Assembly: GCF_963675395.1 (NCBI RefSeq)
Contig: NZ_OY776223.1
Coordinates: forward strand, 3,038,001 to 3,102,000
Source of the DNA: an uncultured Vibrio sp.
GTDB taxonomy: Bacteria; Pseudomonadota; Gammaproteobacteria; Enterobacterales; Vibrionaceae
DNA length: 64,000 nucleotides
Direction: 5' to 3'
Within the stretch, counting starts at the first letter, position 1; every line of letters starts with the position of its first letter. The notes beneath the pieces are model-generated. The model was not told where the DNA came from. It ran no database searches and saw nothing but the letters and a program-made list of their open reading frames with translations. Position numbers and translations under genes: made by a program. Below are positions 57,840 through 64,000 of this stretch, piece after piece.

Positions 57840-58121
57840 TTAGGCACGCTGTTTTTCTTTCATCGTATAGTTAACACCGCTGAGTGAAACATTAGATTTT
57901 GCTTTACAGATACAAGGCAAAATTTCTTCGCCTTGGGTGTAAGCCATTGCAAAACCAACGTACTCAACTTCACCAGACTCTAACGTACAACGACAGGCAC
58001 CGCAGTGTCCGTCACGGCAGTTATATTCTGGTAACAAGCCTGACTGTTCCATCGTCTCCAAAATAGTATTGGAAGGGTTAGATTCAATGCTGATAAGTTT
58101 GTTGATTTTGATTGTTGGCAT
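57840..58121 (-). CDS. yfaE: YfaE, 2Fe-2S ferredoxin for NrdB maintenance
   Basis: YfaE supplies electrons to rebuild the diferric tyrosyl radical of NrdB. The 93-residue plant-type ferredoxin has cluster cysteines C35, C40, C43 and C70 (NCRDGHCGACRC, then ILPCICK). Its ATG shares a base with the nrdB stop (TAATG arrangement), so translation is coupled. It is the last gene of the nrdA-nrdB-yfaE operon, in the same order as in E. coli. Confidence 0.95.
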   Translation of the reverse strand: MPTIKINKLISIESNPSNTILETMEQSGLLPEYNCRDGHCGACRCTLESGEVEYVGFAMAYTQGEEILPCICKAKSNVSLSGVNYTMKEKQRA

Positions 58122-59254
58122 TACAGCTCAAATCCTTCAAAGTCGTCTGCATTTACTTCGTTGTCAATTTGACCTACTAAGTAAGATGAAATTTCTGCTT
58201 CTTGAGGCGCAACCTGAACGTTGTCAGAAGACAACCAAGCGTTGATCCATGGAATTGGGTTGCTTGTCGCTTCCGGGTACGCTGCTGGTAGACCTACCGC
58301 TTGCATACGAATGTTGGTGATGTACTCTACGTACTGGCTCAGTATATCTTTGTTCAAGCCAATCATTGAGCCATCTTTAAACAGGTATTCTGCCCACTCT
58401 TTCTCTTGCTCTGCCGCCTCTTTGAAGAGATCAAAACATTCTTGTTTTGCTTCTTCTGCGATTTGCATGAAAGTGAAATCATCTTGACCATTGCGCAATA
58501 GGTTGATCATGTGCTGAGTGCCGTTCAAATGCAGTGCTTCATCACGTGCGATCAGTTTGATGATTTTCGCATTACCTTCCATCAACTCACGCTCTGCGAA
58601 AGCGAATGAACATGCGAAACTTACGTAGAAACGAATCGCTTCTAGTGCGTTCACAGACATCAGACAGATGTACAGCTTCTTCTTAAGGTCGTACAGGCTG
58701 ACTTTAACGGTTTTGCCGTTTAGAACGTGTTCGCCTTCACCGTAGCGGTGGTAATCATTGGTTGCTTGAATCAGGTCATCGTAGTAGTGCGCGATGTCTT
58801 TCGCACGTTTTAAGATGTGTTCGTTCTCAACGATGTCATCAAATACCACAGCCGGATCGTTAACAATGTTACGAATGATGTGCGTGTACGAGCGAGAGTG
58901 AATCGTTTCAGAGAAAGACCACGTCTCAATCCATGTCTCTAACTCAGGCAGAGAAACAAGAGGAAGCAGCGCAACGTTAGGGCTACGGCCTTGGATTGAA
59001 TCGAGAAGCGTTTGGTACTTCAGGTTAGAAATGAAGATGTGCTTCTCGTGATCAGGCAGCTTATTGTAGTCGATACGGTCACTAGACACGTCCACTTCTT
59101 CTGGACGCCAGAAGAAAGAAAGCTGTTTTTCGATCAGTTTTTCGAAAATTTCGAATTTTTGTTGGTCATAACGAGCAACGTTTACTGATTGACCCAAGAA
59201 CATTGGTTCTTTTAGTTGGTCATTTTTTTTCTGGTTAAAAGTACTGTAAGCCAT
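58121..59254 (-). CDS. nrdB: NrdB, class Ia ribonucleotide reductase beta subunit
   Basis: NrdB carries the diferric tyrosyl radical used by NrdA. The 377 residues are nearly collinear with E. coli Nrd[10 protein letters not shown], the radical Tyr in [14 protein letters not shown], iron ligands in [10 protein letters not shown] and [12 protein letters not shown]. It ends DDFEGFEL, the tail that docks on NrdA. It lies 93 bp after nrdA, with a hairpin in the gap, and overlaps yfaE by one base. Confidence 0.98.
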   Translation of the reverse strand: MAYSTFNQKKNDQLKEPMFLGQSVNVARYDQQKFEIFEKLIEKQLSFFWRPEEVDVSSDRIDYNKLPDHEKHIFISNLKYQTLLDSIQGRSPNVALLPLVSLPELETWIETWSFSETIHSRSYTHIIRNIVNDPAVVFDDIVENEHILKRAKDIAHYYDDLIQATNDYHRYGEGEHVLNGKTVKVSLYDLKKKLYICLMSVNALEAIRFYVSFACSFAFAERELMEGNAKIIKLIARDEALHLNGTQHMINLLRNGQDDFTFMQIAEEAKQECFDLFKEAAEQEKEWAEYLFKDGSMIGLNKDILSQYVEYITNIRMQAVGLPAAYPEATSNPIPWINAWLSSDNVQVAPQEAEISSYLVGQIDNEVNADDFEGFEL

Positions 59255-59272
59255 AATGCCTCAATTCCTTTT

Positions 59273-59296
59273 AAACCTCCCGCATAGGGGAGGTTT
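59273..59296 (-). other. Intercistronic hairpin between nrdA and nrdB
   Basis: AAACCTCCC and GGGAGGTTT form a perfect 9-bp stem around a 6-nt loop, 18 bp before the nrdB start. On the minus strand it is followed by TAAAAGGAATTG, which contains the nrdB ribosome binding site, not a T-run. It may stabilise the upstream mRNA or tune the nrdA to nrdB ratio. Confidence 0.65.
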
Positions 59297-59347
59297 TCGA
59301 TATTCTGTTACTAATTCAGTTACTGCAGATTGCGTAGGTGGTAAAGA

Positions 59348-61630
59348 TTAAATCTTACAACCGCCGCCTGCACAATCTTCTTCTTCAGGTTGAACTGCGT
59401 CTTTCTGTTCATCTTTAGCGCCATCACGAGTGTTATGGTAGTAAAGCGTCTTCACACCAAACTTGTACGCAGTAAGAAGGTCTTGAAGCAGTTTCTTCAT
59501 TGGAACCTTACCCGTTTCGTAGCGTGATGGGTCGTAGTTGGTATTCGCAGAGATCGCTTGGTCAACGAATTTTTGCATGATACCGACTAAGTGCAAGTAT
59601 CCATCGTTAGAACCGATGTTCCAAAGCAGCTCGTAATTGTCTTTTAGCTCAGTAAATTCTGGCACAACTTGCTTCAGGATACCGTCTTTCGACGCTTTTA
59701 CTGACACAAAACCACGAGGTGGCTCGATGCCGTTTGTTGCGTTCGAAATTTGAGAAGAGGTCTCAGAAGGCATCAGCGCTGTCAGCGTTGAGTTACGCAG
59801 ACCGTGCTCCATGATTTCTGTACGCAGGCTATCCCAGTCGTAGTGAAGCTCTTCTTCACAAATCAGGTCGATATCTTTCTTGTACGTATCGATTGGCAGC
59901 AGGCCTTTCGCGTAGTTGGTTTCGTCGAACGAAGGACATTTACCTTGTTCTTTTGCCAGCGCTACCGAAGCTTTCAATAGATAGTACTGCATCGCTTCAA
60001 ACGTGCGGTGCGTCAGACCATTTGCACTACCGTCAGAGTATTTCACGCCGTTCTTCGCTAAGTAGTAAGCAAAGTTGATCACACCAACACCCAGAGTACG
60101 ACGGTTCATTGTCGATTTGTATGCCGCTGGTAGCGGGTAATCTTGGTAATCTAATAGAGCGTCTAGCGCACGCACAACCAGATCAGACAGCTCTTCGAAA
60201 TCATCCAGAGACTTAATAGCACCTAAGTTGAACGCAGACAGCGTACAAAGTGCAATCTCACCAGAATCATCTTCCACGTTTGTCAGTGGTTTGGTTGGAA
60301 GTGCGATTTCCAGACACAGGTTAGACTGACGAACTGGCGCTACTTCTGAATCAAATGGGCTGTGAGTATTACAGTGGTCCACGTTCTGGATGTAGATACG
60401 ACCAGTAGATGCTCGCTCTTGCATTAGAAGAGTGAACATCTCGATCGCTTTCACGGTTTCCTTTTTGATTGAAGGATCGTTCTCGTATTTCACGTATAGA
60501 CGTTCGAATTCTTCTTGGTTTTCGAAGAATGCGTCGTATAGACCTGGTACGTCTGATGGTGAGAATAGTGTGATGTTGCCACCTTCAACCAGACGTTGGT
60601 ACATCAGCTTGTTGAGTTGTACGCCGTAGTCCATGTGACGAACACGGTTTTCTTCAACACCACGGTTGTTCTTAAGCACCATCAGTGAGCGTGCTTCGCC
60701 GTGCCACATTGGGTAGAACACGGTCGCGGCACCGCCACGTACACCACCTTGCGAACAACATTTCACAGCGGTTTGGAAGTATTTGTAAAAAGGAATACAA
60801 CCAGTGTGGAATGCTTCACCACCGCGGATCTCTGAACCTAGAGCACGGATACGACCAGCGTTGATACCGATACCTGCACGTTGAGAAACGTAACGAACGA
60901 TTGAGCTTGCCGTTGCGTTGATAGAGTCCAGGCTGTCACCACACTCGATCAGTACACATGAGCTGAACTGACGGGTAGGCGTACGTACGCCCGACATAAT
61001 CGGCGTAGGCAGAGAAATCTTAAACGTTGACGTCGCATCGTAGAAACGTTTGATGTAATCAAGACGTGTTTCTTTTGGGTATTTACCAAACAGACACGCT
61101 GCTACAAGAATGTACAAGAACTGGGCACTTTCATAGATTTGGCCCGTGACACGGTTCTGTACAAAGTACTTACCTTCTAGCTGTTTTACTGCTGCGTAAG
61201 AGAAGTTCAGATCACGCTTGTGGTCGATGTACGAATCCAGTTCGTCCAGCTCTGCTTTTGTGTAATCTTCTAACAGATGTCCGTCGTATTTACCCATATC
61301 AACGAGCTTAGCTACGTGATCGTAAAGCTTAGGTGGCTCATATTGGCCGTACGCTTTTTTACGTAGATGGAATACAGCTAGACGGGCTGCCAGGTATTGG
61401 TAATCTGGTGTCTCTTCAGAGATAAGATCGGCCGCAGATTTGATGATAGTCTCGTGGATATCTGACGTTGTAATACCATCATAAAACTGGATGTGAGCTC
61501 GTAACTCTACTTGAGAGACAGAAACGTTGTGCAGACCTTCTGCAGCCCAAGTAATAACGCGGTGGATTTTATCCAGATCGATAATTTCTTTACGGCCATC
61601 ACGCTTGGTGACGGTAAGTTGTTGGTTCAT
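59348..61630 (-). CDS. nrdA: NrdA, class Ia ribonucleotide reductase alpha subunit
   Basis: NrdA reduces ribonucleoside diphosphates to deoxyribonucleotides. The 760-residue protein has an N-terminal ATP-cone (about 5-95, TVTKRDGRKEIIDLDKIHRV), the redox Cys in RQFSSCVLIECGDS, the catalytic NLCLEIALPT with the thiyl Cys, and the C-terminal relay cysteines CAGGGC. It is first in the nrdA-nrdB-yfaE operon. Upstream are two NrdR-type boxes and a DnaA box, so it is probably repressed by NrdR and tied to replication initiation. Confidence 0.98.
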   Translation of the reverse strand: MNQQLTVTKRDGRKEIIDLDKIHRVITWAAEGLHNVSVSQVELRAHIQFYDGITTSDIHETIIKSAADLISEETPDYQYLAARLAVFHLRKKAYGQYEPPKLYDHVAKLVDMGKYDGHLLEDYTKAELDELDSYIDHKRDLNFSYAAVKQLEGKYFVQNRVTGQIYESAQFLYILVAACLFGKYPKETRLDYIKRFYDATSTFKISLPTPIMSGVRTPTRQFSSCVLIECGDSLDSINATASSIVRYVSQRAGIGINAGRIRALGSEIRGGEAFHTGCIPFYKYFQTAVKCCSQGGVRGGAATVFYPMWHGEARSLMVLKNNRGVEENRVRHMDYGVQLNKLMYQRLVEGGNITLFSPSDVPGLYDAFFENQEEFERLYVKYENDPSIKKETVKAIEMFTLLMQERASTGRIYIQNVDHCNTHSPFDSEVAPVRQSNLCLEIALPTKPLTNVEDDSGEIALCTLSAFNLGAIKSLDDFEELSDLVVRALDALLDYQDYPLPAAYKSTMNRRTLGVGVINFAYYLAKNGVKYSDGSANGLTHRTFEAMQYYLLKASVALAKEQGKCPSFDETNYAKGLLPIDTYKKDIDLICEEELHYDWDSLRTEIMEHGLRNSTLTALMPSETSSQISNATNGIEPPRGFVSVKASKDGILKQVVPEFTELKDNYELLWNIGSNDGYLHLVGIMQKFVDQAISANTNYDPSRYETGKVPMKKLLQDLLTAYKFGVKTLYYHNTRDGAKDEQKDAVQPEEEDCAGGGCKI

Positions 61631-61729
61631 TCTGCTTTATTTCCCTAAGAAAACTGATAAAAGCCGTGTTTTTGTCTATTTATATGCAAAGCTTTCGAGT
61701 CTTGCGGTGGCTTTGAGATCATAGGCTAT

Positions 61730-61760
61730 CTATATATTGTAGCTTAAACACAATATATAG
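61730..61760 (-). promoter_or_regulatory. Pair of NrdR boxes before nrdA
   Basis: CTATATATTGT (61730-61740) and ACAATATATAG (61750-61760) form a perfect 11-bp inverted repeat. Each is close to half or more of the NrdR box ACACTATATATAGTGT. Their centres are 20 bp apart, about two helical turns, rather than the three turns usual for NrdR pairs. They lie 100-130 bp before the nrdA start. Confidence 0.65.
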
Positions 61761-61832
61761 GGGTTCATTCGTTAGCGGGTTACAAGATAGTGCTATTGCT
61801 CGGATTGATCAAGGTACATGTTTGGGATGAGT

Positions 61833-61841
61833 TGTGGATAA
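61833..61841 (-). promoter_or_regulatory. DnaA box upstream of nrdA
   Basis: The minus strand reads TTATCCACA, a perfect DnaA box, about 200 bp before the nrdA ATG. DnaA regulates nrdAB in E. coli, so a similar role is likely. A single box does not make a replication origin. Confidence 0.7.
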
Positions 61842-62033
61842 CTGCTCAAATGAAAAAAATCAGTAAGTGAATACTAACCGATGAGAAAAGGGCGGACTTG
61901 AATAGGTAAAATCACAGTTTAGAGATCGGTTTAGAAATAACCGCACGGAAAAATATTTTCCTTGATCTTTGGGTATTTTTATTTGTGAAAAATAGGTTGG
62001 TTAAAATGCTACCGACGACACAAATTTCATACA

Positions 62034-62064
62034 CAAAAGCGGTAGCTTTGTGCTAGCGCTTTTG
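62034..62064 (-). terminator. Probable terminator hairpin of ubiG
   Basis: CAAAAGCGGTAGC and GCTAGCGCTTTTG form a 13-bp stem with one mismatch around TTTGT, 55 bp past the ubiG stop. The U-tract is short (TTTTG). Confidence 0.6.
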
Positions 62065-62118
62065 GTGATTTTCTTAACCGAATGGTCGACAAGAACAAGG
62101 TTTTTAACGTTTTGACGT

Positions 62119-62826
62119 TCAGTATTTTTTAGTATGAACGATGTAGTTTACATCCACATTACGACCAAGTTTGTAGTCGTCATTAAGTGGGTTGTAATGC
62201 AACCCCGTGATACCTAATTCAGTCAGATCGGTTTGGTCAATCATCTTCAGCATTTCTGCTGGTTTGATGAATTTCTCATGGTCGTGGGTACCTTCCGGAA
62301 CAATCTTAAGCACCTTCTCTGCGCCAACGATGGCAAAGAGGTAGGATTTAATATTCCGGTTTAAGGTGGAAAAGAAAACGTGACCACCTGGCTTCACTAG
62401 CGCCGCACAAGAGCGGATCACTGAAAGAGGGTCGGGAACATGCTCTAGCATTTCCATACACGTGACGACATCGTAAGTTGCGGCATTTTCCGCGGCATGG
62501 TCTTCAATGGTACTTTGGATATAGGTCAGCTTTGTGCCCGTTTCCAGAGCATGCAGGCGTGCGACTTCCAGTGGCTCTTTACCCATATCTAACCCAGTTA
62601 CGATCGCGCCTTCTTTTGCCATACTCTCTGCAAGAATGCCACCACCACAACCGACATCGAGTGCGCGTTTGCCAAACAAGCCATCTGCTTTCTCGAGTAC
62701 ATAGTTCAAACGAAGCGGGTTAATTTGATGAAGTGGTTTGAATTCACCTTCTAAATCCCACCAACGAGAAGCCATGTCCTCGAATTTCTTAATTTCACTA
62801 GGGTCGACGTTTTGTGCTTTAGTCAT
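62119..62826 (-). CDS. ubiG: UbiG, ubiquinone O-methyltransferase
   Basis: UbiG carries out both O-methylations in ubiquinone synthesis, at the membrane surface. The protein is a class I SAM methyltransferase with motif [15 protein letters not shown], motif post-[15 protein letters not shown] and [15 protein letters not shown] chose the ATG at 62826 ([19 protein letters not shown], 235 residues), which matches known UbiG N-termini. An ATG at 62868 has a better GGAG site and adds 14 residues, so the start is not settled. It is divergent from gyrA, a conserved arrangement near nrdAB in gammaproteobacteria. Confidence 0.95.
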   Translation of the reverse strand: MTKAQNVDPSEIKKFEDMASRWWDLEGEFKPLHQINPLRLNYVLEKADGLFGKRALDVGCGGGILAESMAKEGAIVTGLDMGKEPLEVARLHALETGTKLTYIQSTIEDHAAENAATYDVVTCMEMLEHVPDPLSVIRSCAALVKPGGHVFFSTLNRNIKSYLFAIVGAEKVLKIVPEGTHDHEKFIKPAEMLKMIDQTDLTELGITGLHYNPLNDDYKLGRNVDVNYIVHTKKY

Positions 62827-63137
62827 AATGGTTGTACTGCATTCAAATCTGAGTCCTTTAGAGGGCATCAGTATACTCCAACGTTTTATTAGGATTAAAC
62901 TGATTAATCGTCGTTTTACGCATCATCAGTCTCATTTTGCATAATATTGACCGAAATATAGCCAGTTATCAGAAAGATATCGTATGAGTGTGCAAATTCT
63001 CGACATTTGAATCTCAACAAAGTTCACAACCTGATAAAAGGAGAGGGAAAGGGATGCCGAAGTGATGAAATGTGTGTTATATTTTTCGCCTTACACGTAT
63101 CGTAATTACGATCAGATAATAGAGGGATAATGGCTCC

Positions 63138-64000
63138 ATGAGCGATTTAGCTAAAGAGATCACGCCCGTAAACATTGAAGACGAGCTTAGAGGTTCCTAT
63201 CTAGACTACGCGATGTCAGTAATCGTGGGTCGTGCTCTTCCAGATGTGCGTGATGGTCTAAAACCTGTTCACCGTCGCGTTTTATTCGCGATGAACGTAC
63301 TAGGCAACGATTGGAACAAACCATATAAAAAATCAGCCCGTGTTGTCGGCGACGTAATCGGTAAATATCACCCTCACGGTGATAGCGCTGTGTACGACAC
63401 AATCGTACGTATGGCTCAGCCGTTCTCACTTCGTTATATGTTGGTCGATGGCCAAGGTAACTTTGGCTCAATTGATGGCGATTCTGCTGCGGCAATGCGT
63501 TATACCGAAGTACGTATGGCAAAAATTGCCCACGAACTTCTGGCTGATCTAGATAAAGAAACCGTAGACTACGTACCTAACTACGATGGTACGGAACAGA
63601 TTCCTGCGGTTCTTCCAACAAAAATTCCAAACTTACTGGTCAACGGTGCCTCTGGTATCGCGGTAGGTATGGCGACCAACATCCCGCCCCATAACCTTGG
63701 CGAAGTGATCGATGGCTGCCTTGCATACATCAATAATGAAGCAATCACTATTGATGAACTAATGGATTACATCCCTGGTCCAGATTTCCCAACGGCAGCA
63801 CTAATCAGCGGTCGTAAAGGCATTGTAGACGCGTACAAAACAGGTCGCGGTAAGATCTACATGCGCTCAAAAGCGGACATCGAAACAGAGAAAAACGGTA
63901 GAGAAACCATCATCGTTACCGAAATTCCTTACCAGGTAAACAAAGCTCGTTTGATCGAGAAGATTGCTGAACTGGTTAAAGATAAGAAAGTAGAAGGCAT
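63138..64000 (+). CDS. gyrA: GyrA, DNA gyrase subunit A (N-terminal part only)
   Basis: The first 287 or so residues of gyrase A are present and the gene runs off the window edge. The active-site Tyr122 is in AAAMRYTEV. The quinolone-resistance region reads [15 protein letters not shown], with Ser83 and Asp87, the wild-type residues of susceptible strains. GyrA cuts and rejoins DNA in the GyrAB supercoiling cycle. A tiny frame, ATG GCT CCA TGA (63130-63141), overlaps the gyrA start and might tune initiation. GAGGG lies 10-12 nt before the gyrA ATG. Confidence 0.98.
   Translation, partial: MSDLAKEITPVNIEDELRGSYLDYAMSVIVGRALPDVRDGLKPVHRRVLFAMNVLGNDWNKPYKKSARVVGDVIGKYHPHGDSAVYDTIVRMAQPFSLRYMLVDGQGNFGSIDGDSAAAMRYTEVRMAKIAHELLADLDKETVDYVPNYDGTEQIPAVLPTKIPNLLVNGASGIAVGMATNIPPHNLGEVIDGCLAYINNEAITIDELMDYIPGPDFPTAALISGRKGIVDAYKTGRGKIYMRSKADIETEKNGRETIIVTEIPYQVNKARLIEKIAELVKDKKVEG

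Larger units (their letters stand above)
61764..62118. other. Intergenic gap between ubiG and nrdA
   Basis: This AT-rich gap contains the DnaA box at 61833-61841 and the hairpin at 62034-62064. No gene or RNA was recognised. Confidence 0.5.

Noticed and set aside
61833..61841. Replication origin near nrdA/gyrA
   Set aside because: Only one perfect DnaA box is present, without an AT-rich unwinding element or box cluster; a regulatory site for nrdA is the better reading.
1..64000. CRISPR array, insertion sequence, integron or prophage
   Set aside because: No regularly spaced direct repeats, transposase or integrase genes, attC-like repeats or phage structural genes were found; the gene content is core Vibrio throughout.

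Overview
The window is a contiguous piece of the main chromosome of a Vibrio, most likely of the Harveyi clade (V. harveyi / campbellii / parahaemolyticus / alginolyticus / natriegens group). The evidence is a full-length LuxN quorum-sensing kinase, the norspermidine genes (fused aminotransferase-decarboxylase, carboxynorspermidine synthase, nspC), the Vibrio type II secretion pilotin beside metE, and a gammaproteobacterial trp operon with leader peptide and TrpR operator. No prophage, insertion sequence, integron or CRISPR array was seen. This is mostly core genome with a few variable spots.

Layout. 1-5.1 kb: the 5' part of a circularly permuted ATP-grasp gene, a membrane diguanylate cyclase and a large unknown lipoprotein. 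5.4-15.6 kb: rimK, an isochorismatase-like hydrolase, an ACC-deaminase-like PLP enzyme, a two-component pair, ygiQ, an EAL phosphodiesterase, a small membrane protein and a DUF4250 protein. 15.6-21.5 kb: the divergent metR/metE pair with a MetR box, the pilotin, yciI, yciA, yciB and a small unknown gene. 21.6-24.4 kb: luxN, preceded in the luxM position only by an 88-codon frame. 24.5-28.7 kb: a DAACS symporter, an acyl-CoA ligase and a Crp/Fnr regulator. 28.9-36.0 kb: trpL-trpE-trpG-trpD-trpCF-trpB-trpA with promoter, operator and attenuator. 36-41.6 kb: rnm (trpH), yciO, a small RTX protein, rluB, yciU, the EF-P-like gene and a nucleotidyltransferase. 41.6-47.5 kb: polB, then uvrY(varA)-uvrC-pgsA. 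47.9-48.3 kb: tRNA genes Cys-Gly-Leu-Gly. 48.6-54.5 kb: norspermidine operon with a roughly 400-nt hairpin-rich leader. 54.5-64 kb: an ACT-domain regulator, a DUF3943 protein, a CinA-like protein, nrdA-nrdB-yfaE, ubiG and the start of gyrA.

How the genes work together. Several loci feed biofilm and signalling decisions: a cyclase and a phosphodiesterase for c-di-GMP, a LuxN receptor kinase, the BarA/UvrY-type regulator, and norspermidine synthesis. The nrdAB-yfaE genes, gyrA and polB serve DNA synthesis and repair. The trp, met and ubi genes are ordinary biosynthesis with classical local control.

Most worth following up: the apparently orphan luxN with a putative luxM remnant; the structured leader of the norspermidine operon; a small RTX protein with eleven in-phase repeats; a CinA-like protein whose C-terminal deamidase domain has lost its signature motif; a PurR-like perfect palindrome; and a 42-codon gene with a good ribosome binding site just before uvrY. 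All product names come from reading the translated sequences and recalling family motifs; no database search was run.
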